64,000 nucleotides of DNA from Dichetophora obliterata (GCA_963920525.1 OY986438.1:124006920-124070919), one strand, 5' to 3'; shown: positions 11,263 through 23,071, counted from the stretch's first letter. Notes: generated by a model from the sequence alone, not told the origin. A program made the numbers and translations.

Positions 11263-12023
11263 TTTTACTTTAAAAACTAAACTTGTTTTTTTATTGGATT
11301 ATTAACACTAACTGAATTAAATCCATCATAATATGCTATCATTTTGTCGCAACATTTTTTCGTATTTTGTAAGCTAACGGTATTTCTCTCATAATGTTTA
11401 ATCATTGTGTACTTAAAATACTTAAAGAATACAACCATATAACTTATAAAACCTAGTGAAATAGATTAAACATTCAAAGTAAATTATATATTTAGGGAAG
11501 TGTTCAAGTGCTAACTTTTTGTCGCGGACTGTATGTTTTAATGCAAAAGTAAGTATGGACTTTAACTAACAAAATTTTGGCAAACAAGATGCTAATCTTG
11601 GTTTTTACCTACAGTGCCCTGTGTGAAGGATATTCGAGTCTAAAGGTACACTCGAGATAGCACAGAACTTTTAATTGTTTTCTGTTGTTTAAAATAGTAC
11701 ATTTGTGACATACCGACAATAAATCGCATTTTAGAACAAGAAGACAACGTTGTTTTGAAAATTTAATAAAAAATCTAAGCCAGAGCAAAATAACTAAATT
11801 TTTTTAGTAAATATTTGTACTCGTGCATGTCTTAAAAATGAAATATTTTTCAGCTTATGTATCTATGAGCTTATGTACGTTGCATATGTATCTATGGGCT
11901 TATGTACCTTACATATGTATATTGTAATGAATTTAATAAAACTAGTACCTACCTACCTTACGTGCTAAACTAACGATTAACTAAAGTCTTGACTAGGGAC
12001 TAATGCTTTTATTGTTGGAAAAA
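11263..12023. other. No feature recognised
   Basis: A+T-rich flank of the Helitron. A short imperfect duplication (ATGTATCTATGRGCTTATGTAC) is seen at about 11855-11910; otherwise there is no structure I can name. Confidence 0.45.
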
Positions 12024-12114
12024 AAAAACCGGATAATTGCTTCATTTGTGCATATAAAAAATCCGGATAACTGCCTCATTTGTGCAAGTTAATAATCCGG
12101 ATAGAAGCACATTT
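12024..12114. repeat. Three-copy 33-bp minisatellite
   Basis: Two full units, each AAAAA(T)CCGGATAA(T/C)TGC(T/C)TC then ATTTGTGCA, lie at 12024-12055 and 12056-12090. A partial third unit (AATAATCCGGATAGAAGCAC) follows at 12091-12114. Confidence 0.75.
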
Positions 12115-12180
12115 CTCTTAAGTGCGCACAAATCTGTGCACCAACATTTAGAAATACAGCTAAGCGAATTATACTGTATA

Positions 12181-12500
12181 TTAAAATTGTAGCCTTGTGC
12201 AAGCAAGTTAGTCTGGGCCCTTTTTTACACTTTTATACACGCCTGGCTGGTATTTGTGCCTTTCCAAAACCTGCAAGGTGATTTTTTTCATAAATAATGT
12301 AGAAAAAATTAAAAGTTATTAAAATTTTTGCTTTGTGCGAACAAGTTATTCTGGGCCCGTTTTTTTATACTTTAATCATTACAAAAGTTCACTTACCACG
12401 TCGTCATTGCCAGGTCATAATTTTCTTATTGTATTAATACTAAATTACTCATTTACAAAAATTTAGCTTTGTGACTATCAAGTTAGTCAAATTGTTAGGA
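12181..12500. repeat. Degenerate repeat, about 136-bp period
   Basis: A block with CTTTGTGCRARCAAGTTAKTCTGGGCCC recurs at about 12193, 12330 and, more degenerate, 12466. The GGGCCC core is shared by the first two copies. No terminal repeats or coding potential. Confidence 0.55.
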
Positions 12501-12620
12501 CGCTCTCCTACTATAATGATAAGATCCTCAATGATAAGATATCCAACCCACCCCATTTTCGGGGAAAAATCACTAGTATTTACTTAGTTTTGCCTCGTTT
12601 TAGGTTTTTGCGTGAAAGAA

Positions 12621-13003
12621 ATAATAGGTCTGTTCATGTAGTCGAATGCCAACGAAATATTTCAAAAGATTTTACTAGAAAGTGCCTGAAAAGCGTTTGT
12701 TTACTGAGAGAATTGTGTAATAGAGAGGAAATCATATATTCTCTCCGTTTAAGTTTTTTATAGTTTTTACAAGAAGAATTTCATGTTGTGAAAAGATGAA
12801 AACTGTCAAATGCTAGCTGTGTGTGTGTAGCAGCTGAGTTATTTTAGGTTTTCTTATTTTTCACTGACGTATTTGACATTTTTCATCATTTTACCAGAAA
12901 AGCGTTCGTTTACTTTTTAAAGTTGAAGTTAATTCTCTCACAATTTTATTATTTTGACGTTTTTAATTTTTTTACCAGAAAAGTACGCGAACAGACTTAT
13001 TAT
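12621..13003. mobile_element. 383-bp MITE with AGGTCTGTTC termini
   Basis: ATAATAGGTCTGTTCATG at the left is matched by the inverted ATAATAAGTCTGTTCGCG at the right. Each is followed inward by a related GAAAAG(C/T)... block and TTTACCAGAAAAG-like sequence. No coding frame. The outer ATAATA may include a TA target duplication, so exact ends are uncertain. Confidence 0.65.
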
Positions 13004-13193
13004 GAGAAAATATTTTCAATTTATAAAAATCAGGGACGATTTTTTTTCAAAAAAGTCAACAAACAATCGTTATTTTTAAAGTTTTTTCCTAAATGATCTT
13101 GTTATTTATTATGTTGATTTTATATGATTTAAATACAAGTTCAAATGTTTGATAGTTTAAATCATACTTATTTAATTATTTTTGTTTGATTTC

Positions 13194-13244
13194 ATTTCGA
13201 TCAAAAATAAAAGTCAAATTTTAACTTTTATTTTTGATCGAAAT
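13194..13244. repeat. Perfect 21-bp inverted repeat
   Basis: The arm ATTTCGATCAAAAATAAAAG(T) at 13194-13214 is exactly complementary to 13224-13244, with a 9-nt A+T loop. It would form a stable cruciform or RNA hairpin. No larger element boundary was found around it. Confidence 0.8.
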
Positions 13245-13249
13245 AAAAA

Positions 13250-14330
13250 TGGTCAAAAAGTAACGATTATTTATAGAATTTTTTACAAAAATCAGAAAAA
13301 TTAAAGAATATTATTCCTTAGCTAACAAGCATCATATTGCTATATTCAAATATCGATTAGACTTACTCTTCCATTTGACTTTTTGAATAGAAATGTCTCT
13401 GATGAAAATTATATAAATTTAAATTCATAGAATTAAAAATAAAAAATCCAAAACGTAAGGTAAAAAGCACAAGTATAAAAACAAGCATTTTTTTTAAGTG
13501 CATACCTTTGGTGTATCACCTACCACTCACTTTTTTTAATGCGTTTTTAAAGCACACAAGTATCAGTGTACGCCACTCTGATTGTAGTACAATAAATATA
13601 TTCAAAATTCTTCAAAAGTATGTTATGCACAAATGTTGTGACCGAAGTCAATTTAATATCTATCGTTCTTAATGGTTTTCAAATCTATAATTTTAAATGG
13701 TCAGGATACTGACTTTGAACAAAATTCATTAACGTACTGTTCGTAACAGAAACTTAAAAAATACAATATTTTTAAGAACCAATATATTTTTTAAAAGTAT
13801 CAGTTTTACCCTTTTAAATATGATTAAAGCTTTTTATTTAGTTTTATTACTAGCTAAATAGAAAATATATATCGTTATATATTAATTCCATTTTTGGTGC
13901 AAAAAAATGGCAATTGCTTGGTGTCTTTGTTATAAATAAAATGTATCCTTATCAATACTTAAGGGCAATTCACCGGTAATGAAATTTAGGAAAAACAAAT
14001 GCGACTACTTCTTATGTACAACGCTTTCAAATTCAATAAAGTCTCTGAAGGGGTAGAAATTCAATAAAGTTTGCTAAGAAATAGAATTCCTTACGTCAAA
14101 TATCTTTAGCAATTAAAAGAAAATGTTTATATTTTCTTTTTACCTTGCAAAATAAAAAAACCCCATAACTACCGATTCCTTATATGAAAAGCATTACACA
14201 GCATAGCAACATGTAATTTAAGTAATTATGTGACATCGTCAAGGTAACTTAAGATAAAAGGAAAAAAGAGATTCTCTTAGCTAAAAGGCGTATTTTTGGT
14301 AATTTATGTCAAGTTAGTAATGTGAATGAG
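13250..14330. other. No feature recognised
   Basis: A+T-rich; no domain-bearing open frame, transposon terminus or tandem structure that I can support. Confidence 0.45.
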
Positions 14331-14334
14331 TCTT

Positions 14335-14628
14335 TCGAAGATGTGAGTAACGTCATCATCGTGTTCTCAAGGATGCAACAGAAATAATGTATGTGACAGT
14401 TGTTTTGAGAAACTTTTTTTTAAAAACAAACCTTTAAAAAGCCTACGTTAAAGGGAAAAACAAATTTTGTATAACTCAATATATATTGACATATTTTTTT
14501 ATATCATGCTGAAAGATGTTTTGTATAAACATTATAAAAACAATTAATATTCAAAGTATATGTACCTAAACGAAGTTGTGGGTAAAGTCATCATCGTATT
14601 CTCAAGGATTCAATAGAAATAATATAAG
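14335..14628. repeat. Pair of about 57-bp direct repeats, 236 bp apart
   Basis: A block containing CGAAG(A/T)TGTG(A/G)GTAA then GTCATCATCGT and TTCTCAAGGAT is present at about 14335-14392 and 14571-14626 with roughly 85-90 percent identity by eye. The region between is not shared. Function unknown. Confidence 0.65.
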
Positions 14629-15219
14629 TACGAGTATAAGACATCTATTTTTAGCTGTAAAAAAATTACAAAATGTTTTGGGCCTAAAGACATACCACAA
14701 CAAGTTCTGGAAAATTTATTATATGTATGAGACTTTATGAAATGACTTTTGCACATTTCGTTTTCCACCATGTTTTCAAAAAAATCTAAATAAAAAAAAC
14801 CTAATCCTAAACATTGAATTCTTCGCATAGCTTGTGCCATTGATTGCCAATTCATATGTTCAGTGAACAAGAATTGAATTAAGCACTTAAAACATTTTTG
14901 ATTTTGACCCAAATTATCTGCTACTTTCATGCTTCCTGCTTGAATTTATGATAGCTCATCGAAAACTAATCAATACACACGCTTTCACAATAAGCAGATG
15001 GCACATTACACGGAGATGTGCACATCTTGTACACTTAAAAAAAGCGCTAAGCAAAAGGTATGTTTTTACAGAGATGTGGAATTTTTTAACTTTAGTCTTA
15101 TGCTGAGAAAACATTCATAATTCATAGTTTAGGTGTAGAATTCTACATACACAAACTTTTAAATGAAATAAAATAATTTTATTATATATTTAAGTACATG
15201 AATTACAAATAAAAAAATT

Positions 15220-15350
15220 TCATTTATTTGCAATGCAATCCGTGCACACATTTCGGTTGTGAAATGCTTTACAAATTGTTTTTTGGCAGAGACAGCAGGA
15301 AGCTACCTCGCTTCTTTATTTGGTCTGGAAGGCTTTTGCTGCGCCATTTT
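15220..15350 (-). pseudogene. piggyBac-like transposase, C-terminal zinc-finger scrap
   Basis: On the minus strand 15306-15220 reads VASCCLCQKTICKAFHNRNV and on to CTDC before a stop. The cysteines and histidine follow the C-terminal cross-brace domain of piggyBac transposases (Cys-x2-Cys, Cys, His, Cys-x2-Cys), which binds the transposon ends. Ten upstream residues (15336-15307, KPSRPNKEAR) are in another frame, so at least one frameshift is present. The catalytic domain is absent. The fragment is too short to be functional. Family assignment rests on motif spacing that I recognise. Confidence 0.6.
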
Positions 15351-16483
15351 TGAGAGATTCCAGCTTGCAGTACGGCAGAAAAAAACATAAAAAAGAAGAA
15401 GATGAAATAATACTGTCAACTAAACCTTACTATATATATCTTGCTGCAATGTTCATGGTGTATTGATCTACACTTCAACATGAGAAATTGAAGTTATTAA
15501 ATATGTGATAAGAAAATTATATGTGAGATACTCAAAGTACATTATTTCGGTTCATACTAAGCATAAAATAAAAGTCATGTAAGCTTGGATCCCAAAACTA
15601 AACGGTTTTGGAAATATTTAAAAATTTAAAAAAATTAACTTTTCTTAACCCACGTAAGACTACGGTTAAGCACAGTAAAATGAAAGAAATGAGAAATATT
15701 GTTTTTAGGATCCTTTCCGTCTATTATAATTAGCGCTTTAGAGACGGACGATAATATAAGAAACAACACTTGCACTTAGTGGGAAAATTAAAATGTTATT
15801 TCCGTTCATTTATATACCCGTCAATACAATTGTTGTTGCAACGTTAATATTTTTTCGTTTAAAATTACCGAGCAAAATTGTAACTTAACAATTGTGACAG
15901 TAAATATTAACGTTTCAAATAGTTCAAGCAGGAAGTTAATATTTATTTCTTCGAACATGTTATTTCACATATTTCCAGATATGTTCAAAAAATTTCTAAA
16001 GTAAATTCTGGTACCCAACCCAATTTTTTGGGAAACGGGTACAAAATAAATATAATGCGAAATAAATGTACGACTTCTTTTCAGTATTTAAGTAGACACA
16101 ATATCTAAATTGCTACTCAACAACTTTTGCGGTAGAACTACTGTAAAATTGGAACCTAACAAATTTTTTAGTAAGTTCACAGTTCAAGTAGAGCTACTGT
16201 AAATTTGTAAGCCAACAAGTTTTGCAGTGCATGCACTGCGTACAGGCGCGAACCCAGAAAAAATATGGGTACATATTTTTTAGACTTATTCCAATTATTT
16301 TTATTTTATATAATATATAATAATAATATATGTATATATTTTTTTTAGGTTAGTGCATTTAAAATTTCTTCCGTGGTCACTTCCGCATCCTTGCGAACAT
16401 TTAGAAGAGATAGCCCATTGAGCCTTTCTTCTCCAGTTTTACTTCACATGCATGTTTTGAGTCTTCAAATCGAATTAAACGAT
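15351..16483. other. No feature recognised
   Basis: A+T-rich. Short direct repeats of a CTACTGTAAA(A/T)TTG...AACAA(G/A)TTTT type occur near 16110-16230. The 73-codon frame spanning 16373-16594 crosses a transposon boundary at 16484 and looks fortuitous. Confidence 0.4.
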
Positions 16484-18531
16484 GCACAGTGGACCGTCCC
16501 ATACAAGTTTGACGGAAGAAATTATTTTATGATTTTAAACGATAGGGGATGCAAAAACAAGAAAAAAAGTATGGGAAGTCGGGGTCTATTTTGACCGTCT
16601 GAGGAGTAATGGGCAAATTTTTTTTTATTTACGGAGGTTGTTTCACTAAAAATGATATTGCAACAAAAGTTTTTTAAGTGAAGCTTTGTACAAACGTTTA
16701 TAAACGTTTTAAAAAGATAACTTCATGGCCTTTGCAATGATATGCAACACTAGTAGAGATTTATGTCACAAATAGAAGTATTTGGGTGTCAAACCAGCAA
16801 ATTTTGAAAAAAAAATACACTATTTCGAAGTTAAAACTGAATTTAAAAGAAAAATATTTCGTCAACTTTAAATTTTTATTAAAAATTATGATTCCTCGTG
16901 AAATTGCCTTAAAAAAATATCTTTCTTTTGTTTACTTTACTGCAGTTTTATATATTAATTAACATAAGCAATTCAACATAAAAATTAACGAGAACAAAAA
17001 ATTCATCACTTAAAAATCAAACAAAAATTATGGTACAAAACAAATTTCTTTTTAAATAATTTTTGTATGGACGATGAAACATTATCAAAATAACCCTGAA
17101 AACATGTACAAATCAAATCAGAATTTGTCTCTATTACTGTATAAAAAGTAATTCTACGTCTACACTCACGATACTTTTGAAACTGTGCCTTTTTTCTTTT
17201 GAAGCAATAACAAATAAAAACTCAGTTCATAAAATACTTCAATTAAAATTCAAGAGAGATTTATTTTGAAACACAAACATACAGAAATAATAACAATATT
17301 ACGCACTACCTGAATCAGAATCGAAAGAATCATTTCCTCTGTTGAATTTGGATGTACGATAAGAAATTTAAGCATATCAGAAGACATAGGTTTATGCTTT
17401 GTTCTAGGTATTTTCATGTAAGAGTTTATTAAGGGATCAGAAGATATTAATAACATATAAAAAAGATCCCTGTTATTGCCCAATCTGAGTGATTTTCTTG
17501 TCTTGCAGTCTTTGTTGCGTGCTTCCTGTGCTTCCTCTGACAATTCGCCGATAGGTACGAGGCATTTTTTGATTACTTCTGAAGCGTGACAGAGAATTTT
17601 ATGTACGCTGACTGGCATGTTATACCAGCCATACAAATTTAAATATTTTTTTCGAGTTTCTTGAAGAAAATTGTTAAACAACTGTAATCTTATTTTCTTC
17701 CCAGACGATAGACAGCTAAGGATGATGTTGAAGTTCCTAATTATTACTTCATCTATGCCAGTAATACTTGCCGATTTCTCAGGATCATTAAAAAATCTTC
17801 TGGCTGTGTTTCCGTCATGAGTAGTTCCGTACCCGGGCTTGCAGATCTCTATCAATAGCCCCATCTCTTGTTTAAAGCGCGATTGAATGATTTTTTTTCT
17901 TTTCCATTACCAATTTATCAGCTGGGTAAAAAAAAATACTGAAGAGTAGTGTGGTAGCTCTATTAATACATATCAAAATACATAAAACTACATAAACTAA
18001 GGGGTTTGAGCCGAAAACCCCTTGAAATGAAAGGTTGCCAAAAGTTTCCAAAACTAAAAATATTCAAAATATTAAGTAAATACAACATACTTTAAGAATT
18101 TGGCAAAAGTAAACGCAAGATCATACAAGGATGGACCACATTCCACCTGGAATATCTCAAAAATTGCCGTTTTTGGTAACTTAAGCGTACCAAAAAAAAA
18201 AACATATAAATAATAGATAAAATCATTTTTAATGCAGTAAGAATTTCATAAGCATACATTGGCGTTTCCAAAAAGTGTCTTATCGTTTCTGTGAAATTTT
18301 TCGTTTAGGAGTTATGTCATTAAAGAAAAATAGAAAATCGTGATGTAGGGAAGCGAAATGGCAAATTTTCCCATACAAATTTTTGTAACTTTGGTACCAT
18401 ACGATCAATCTATTTGAAATTTACATGGAAGGAAGATATGCCACTAAATCCCAAATTTCATATCATTCCGTTTACTCTAACTCGAGTTACAGATTTATTT
18501 CCCTCAAAACAGGCCAAAGAGTCCACTGTGC
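16484..18531 (-). mobile_element. DNA transposon, GCACAGTGGAC termini, 3-bp GAT duplication
   Basis: GCACAGTGGACC begins at 16484, and its complement GTCCACTGTGC ends at 18531. GAT precedes the left end (16481-16483) and follows the right end (18532-18534), a plausible 3-bp target duplication. The terminal repeat is short, about 11-12 bp. Both ends carry an internal CCCATACAA motif. The 2,048-bp element contains one long minus-strand frame (17250 to about 17935). I could not assign a superfamily. Confidence 0.55.
17250..17935 (-). pseudogene. Uncharacterised transposon-encoded protein, frameshifted
   Basis: The minus-strand frame from 17864 to 17250 encodes 204 residues beginning MGLLIEICKPGYG and including DGNTARRFF, MPVSVHKILCHASEVIK and ELSEEAQEARNKD. 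I recognise these blocks from a family of proteins that recur in insect genomes without assigned function. The frame stays open about 12 codons upstream of the first ATG (to 17900, IIQSRFKQE then ATG). Homology then continues in another frame (ADKLVMEKK, about 17905-17935), separated by an 8-A run at 17891-17898. One base in that run explains the shift. The last 25 residues are hydrophobic and unlike the rest, suggesting a degraded C-terminus. No DDE triad is evident. Confidence 0.5.
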
Positions 18532-19505
18532 GATGGTTCGCTTGAAGCAAATGAAACCGGCAACGTTGCACCGATCTTCAGGAATAGGGTAAAATCATCA
18601 CGTTTTTTATTTCAATACAATGCCTTTAATATCAATGCATGATTTTTCATAAAAAATTTAAAAAAAATATTTCAAGCAATTTTTTAACCACAATACGTTA
18701 TAAAAAAATTTGCATTAAACATATTTTTTCAAAGTAGGAACAAATTGTTTTCAATATGACGCCCATTTAATATTGAAGTGTAGTATCAGTTGCACTGACC
18801 ATCTCAGATTTGGCTCAAATTTTGTGCTTAGATTAGTTAATTGTTTAGAAAACCAAATATGGAGTTCAAGGTCTTGATATTTTTTTCGCTGACCCATAGC
18901 CATGCGAATGCCAAAGTAGGGTCTATTTTGAGACAAGTAGCTCAGTCAATTTAAATGCGATTTTCGTAAATAGGGCATCATAGGAAATTTTATTTTGAGG
19001 GAAAAATATTAAATTTTTGAAAAAATTGCAGTTACATGACCCATTATTAATTTCAAAGTTTAATACCATGCCAGCAACATTCGCTATAATTTTTTTTTTC
19101 ATTTTCATGTTTTTCATTTTATTACGTTGCATTACTTTTCCAAAGATATGAAATGAGCGTATTTTCTTTAAGGGTTTAAGAAGATATGCCGTAAAAACTT
19201 TTCCAACCAATTCAACAAAAGTTGATATTTATTGTGAAAAGACTACAATACATAGATTTAAACATTTTTTTACGTAAATTATATAAAAAAGTTTTTTCAA
19301 AGTACATGTTTTGTTTGTTTTTAAATGCATCTCCTCGCTGGGTGGATTAAAAAAGTTGTCCTTTTCAGCCGGTGTCAAGATATTTTGGTCCTAATTTATC
19401 GGAAAAAAAAAAATCAAAAGTTCATATTAATAAAATTACGACAACCTTTACTACTATAAGGAATGGTAACAATATTCTTGCGCTATGATTGTCATGTACG
19501 CTATG
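18532..19505. other. No feature recognised
   Basis: A+T-rich flank between the 16.5-18.5 kb transposon and the SINE. Minus-strand frames of 61 and 95 codons (18751-19210) have no domain that I recognise. Confidence 0.4.
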
Positions 19506-19780
19506 AGTGGCGGCCGTAGCCTAGTGGGTAGAGTGCTTGGCCCCTAAGCTAAAGAACTGCGGCAGCCCGGGTTCAATTCCAGCTCAGACAGAAAGTTTTT
19601 TCAATTGAATTAATTTTTCTGTTGGGCCGTCACCTCTCTGCAAACAATGGCAAACCTCAAAGAGTAAAAATTGCCATGTAAAGCTTCTTGAGAATATAAG
19701 CCGTTCGGAGTCAGCATAAAAGACGTAGGTCCAGTTCTCGGTCATTTGTGATCAAACATTTAATAACACGCACAACACAA
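19506..19780 (+). repeat. tRNA-derived SINE of tephritid type
   Basis: Box A GTAGCCTAGTGGG (19516-19528) and box B GGTTCAATTCC (19570-19580) are separated as in tRNA-derived SINEs. The body has GTCACCTCTCTGCAAACAAT, GGCAAACCTC and CCGTTCGGAGTC before an ACACGCACAACAC tail region. I recall this body from repeats abundant in tephritid fruit flies. It is unrelated in sequence to the two SINEs at 801 and 2451. Confidence 0.7.
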
Positions 19781-19983
19781 TTGATAAATAGAAGCTAGGT
19801 CAAAGTTCTACCAAGGGCTGAAATGGCCAGTTTATTATTTTTTTTATTATGATTGTCAAAACCGTTAAACATGACAGCATTTTATAAAAAGTCGCGCTAA
19901 ATTTTTCTGATTTGCCCAAACTTAATAATTCTAGTAAAGGTTGTAGCTACAAATTTATTTTGGAATATTTTTTATATTATCTA

Positions 19984-20869
19984 CACTGAGAATAAAAACA
20001 TACTTTTAAATTAAACAAAAAATTTAAAATAGAAATTTAACGCTTTTGCGTTTTTACAAAATAAAATTTAAAATAAGCGTATTTTAAAAACATACTTTAA
20101 AATTAAACAAAAAATTTTAAAATAGAAATTTAACGCTTTTGCGTTTTTACAAAATAAAATTTAAAATAAGCGTATTTAATTTTCAACTAAAAAGTCATTT
20201 ATTTTTTTTTGTATAATTTTCTCTTATTACTTCTTTGCAATAACAAAAAATACGTCGCTAACTGAGATTGAATTGCAAAAATATGTGCAGTAAAATCTTT
20301 GACAGTAATTGCCAGACAATTGAGACCAAGCTCAGAAAAACCCCGATTTTACATTTGATTGTGTTAAAATATTTTTTTAATTGGTTTAAGAAATAATGAA
20401 TACTAGATGAAATAAAAACTAATTTATTATTTTAATATTTAAAATATTTCAATCTTTTAAAATTTCATCGAATGGAGTTAAATATGGTATTCGAGGTGTT
20501 GCTGTGGTCGCTAATTACGAATTCGACGCCAAAAACTTAAAAAAATTAAAAACGGCATCGAAAAAATGGCGGCTTAATTTTATTGTTTTTAATTTAAGAT
20601 TAATATTTTAGAATTATGTTTCAAAATATTTGTTTTCAATACTAAAGTTTTTGCTTTAAAGTTCTTTTCAAACAAATGTTTTAAAACTGTCAATGTTTAC
20701 TATAAAAGTGTATTTGTAAACATTGTTTTAAAATAAACTTTTGTTTTAAATTAAACTGTACAAAAATTTGAGTTTAAATTAAATGAAACTGTTTCAAACT
20801 CTATTTCAAAAACAAATTTATTTGTTATGAACACAGTTTCATTAAATTATAACACATTTTCTCTCAGTG
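19984..20869. mobile_element. TA-flanked 886-bp MITE, CACTGAGA termini
   Basis: CACTGAGAATAAAAACAT at the left and its inverted partner CACTGAGAGAAAATGTGT at the right are each flanked by TA. There is no transposase. A 92-bp internal duplication lies at the left (20001-20180). The termini match those of the elements at 6175-7289 and 49195-49445. Confidence 0.75.
20001..20180. repeat. Two-copy 92-bp tandem repeat inside MITE
   Basis: Units begin at 20001 and 20093 and are almost identical. Each contains AACGCTTTTGCGTT, a 5-bp stem with a TTTT loop, and ends AAAATAAGCGTATTT. Confidence 0.85.
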
Positions 20870-20994
20870 TACTTAAAAATATGTTAAGTCTATATATTAT
20901 AGTCTTTCACAATAAATGCTTAAAATTGAGTCTTTTTATTTTTTTATCTACTTTTATCAAGATCTTTGTCGTGACCATAAACACACAACGGCTG

Positions 20995-21092
20995 GCATGT
21001 TGTGTGGAGTGTTTCTCTCGAAGCTCGTTAAAATTCGCTCATTTCGAGGGGGGGAGAGGTTCAACCCCAAAATCCCCCTGTGTACGCACCTG
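20995..21092. mobile_element. Solo transposon right end (hAT-like CAGG...GTA terminus)
   Basis: The inverted reading starts CAGGTGCGTACACAGGGGGA and continues into TTTTGGGGTTGAAC, the style of terminus I associate with hAT-type elements (CAGGnGCGTAnCCAG). No left partner was found nearby. A forward-facing CAGGCCCGTAGCCAGAATTT lies at 24835 and also lacks a partner. Confidence 0.3.
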
Positions 21093-21147
21093 ATGGCAAA
21101 TGTACCATTTATTCAAAATTCAAATTTGAATAAATTTGACTAAATTT

Positions 21148-21490
21148 ATTGAATTTTTAAATTCTGAATTCAGATTCGAAATCAGCGACCCCGTAACACT
21201 GTTAAATGATGTTTAAAACTCTTTAAAATACATATTATGAGGTGGCAACCCTATGATAAAAAAATGACATAATTTTGAAATTCTGACGTATTCGGATTCA
21301 ACGACCCATTTTTATCCAATGTTCGCGCCAGCAGCGAATTAGTAAAAATAAAAAAATTAAGATGGCAACCCTATTAACCATATTGAATTTTAAAATTCTG
21401 AATTCAGAATCGAAATCAGCGACCCCTAATACTGTTTAATGATGTTTAAAATTATTAAAAAAAAATATTATGAGGTAGCAACCCTTAATA
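21148..21490. repeat. Three-unit satellite, about 113-bp period
   Basis: Units at about 21148, 21272 and 21384 share ATTCTGAATTCAGA(A/T)TCGAAATCAGCGACCC-like text and end in GAGGTGGCAACCCT (variants GATGGCAACCCT, GAGGTAGCAACCCT). Units 1 and 3 are closest; the middle unit is diverged. Confidence 0.75.
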
Positions 21491-22094
21491 TTTAATTCAT
21501 TCTATACTTATTTGATTCACTCTGTTTTGAATTATTTACATATGAGTACTACTTTGGGAACTACTTATAAATATTCGTACTCATTTTTGAGTATGTGGCT
21601 CATGATTCAAGAATGGGATTCATTGCAAATCTCTGATTTGAATCATTGAGTTGTGAACGAATAGTACTCGGGTACTACTTATTTTTAAGTATTCGTTTCC
21701 GATCTCTGGTATGCGTGGTTTAGTTTTCAGCAAAGTTCCAATATATGCTAATACTTTTGGCAACATATTTTGCATATGTTCGCAGCTTGTAAAGAGTTAA
21801 TAAAAATAACATATCTATTTAAACCCTCAAAGAACCTCTTTCGTGTCCCTCCTGACTGAGATACGGTATTCCTTAGATCGGGTAGCTTGTTCAGCTATCG
21901 TAAATAACGTTGCGATGAATGATATTTTTAATGAATTCTAATAACTTTCAATCTCTTCTAATTCGTTTTGTCTTACTTTTCCATGGCTTATATTGAACAC
22001 CAAAATGGAGGGGAAAGAAGAGAATTTTTACAGAAATTGTAAAGTACATGATCGCATAAGTTCGTTAAAATGAGCAAACTTCTTTCGAGTGCAT

Positions 22095-22470
22095 TCATTG
22101 GTATGTGAGAACACATAAGCAAGTGTGACTCAAACCCAGCCAGTATTTTCTGTCGCAAAAGAGTCGCTTGCGATCAGCAAAACGATTGAATTTACCGTAA
22201 GCGAGCTTGTATTCTAATCGTTTAAGTTTGGAGCATCGAAGGTAACTGTTCGCCGTTATGATCTCTTCCAAAAGAGTCATTTGAGATGAATTAAAAAGGC
22301 GCTTTAACGCGTCCTCAAAATTCGTAATAAAAGAGTTGCCTACACGATTAATAAAAGGATTGTTTTTCAATACCCAAAACTGATCATAAAAAAGTCGCCT
22401 TCACGATTGATAAAAGTTCCGATACTGATCCTAAAATGATCGCCTAGGTGATTATTAAAATTGTATCCCT
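22095..22470 (-). repeat. Short degenerate repeats over a 91-codon frame
   Basis: Three degenerate units of about 45-60 bp, each with GTYGCCTWCACGATTRATAAAA, lie at about 22330, 22393 and 22438. A 91-codon minus-strand frame (22370-22095) overlaps them and has no recognisable domain. I give the repeat more weight than the frame. Confidence 0.4.
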
Positions 22471-22717
22471 AAAGCCACTTTTCACAAAAACAGTTATGAA
22501 TATGATTTAAAATTTTATTTTAAATAATTATTAGTTTACATAAAGAAAATATAAGAATGGAAAATTTTTTTTTGTTTTTGCAGCAAAAGAAGTAAAAAGA
22601 AGTAAAATAAAAATAAGAATTTTATATATAAGTACATTAAAGCTATACATATTTTTTACGTTTTATCCTGAATCTATCCACAGCATGCACGAAATTTGGA
22701 ATGATACACTTCTCTAA

Positions 22718-23071
22718 TTATCGTGGCGGCTTTGAATTGTTGTATACTTGGTTTTTCGTTTGTACCTCTCCACGAAATCTAAGTTGCCATTTCATCTGCA
22801 ATAATTTTGCAAACTGCTGCTTTAATGAACGAAGCAGTGCTGTCACCACCGACCATGCCACATAAAGTTTTCTAAACGATGGATTAACATAATTTTTTTC
22901 ATAACTTTTTGTGTAATGTGGAGGAATACTCACCAACTGACCTGCAATATCCTTATTTTCCAATTTTAGATTAAGGTTATGAAAATCTTCTATTCTCTGG
23001 ATAGGAAATTGTGGTAGCAATTCGATCGAAAATGAGTAAGTGCTGCTCCGTTTTTGTTCGCGGACGGCTTC
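22718..23071 (-). pseudogene. DUF4806-like C-terminal fragment
   Basis: The minus-strand frame is open from 23071 to the stop at 22718. It contains LLPQFPIQRIEDFHNLN and LKLENKDIAGQLVS, which resemble the start of DUF4806, a domain of unknown function frequent in insect multi-copy and transposon-linked genes. The later part (KKLYVAW-like, LRSLKQQFAKLLQMKW) is less convincing. The Trp/Gly-rich end of the domain is not clear, so a frameshift or decay is likely. No start codon or upstream exon is evident; an in-frame stop lies just before 23071. Confidence 0.4.

Noticed and set aside
14610..14930. 106-codon minus-strand frame
   Set aside because: No recognisable domain and it overlaps one of the 57-bp direct repeats; not supported as a gene.
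15655..15680. TTAACCCACGTAAGAC as a piggyBac left end near the 15.2-kb scrap
   Set aside because: It lies on the wrong side for the transposase orientation and has no partner.
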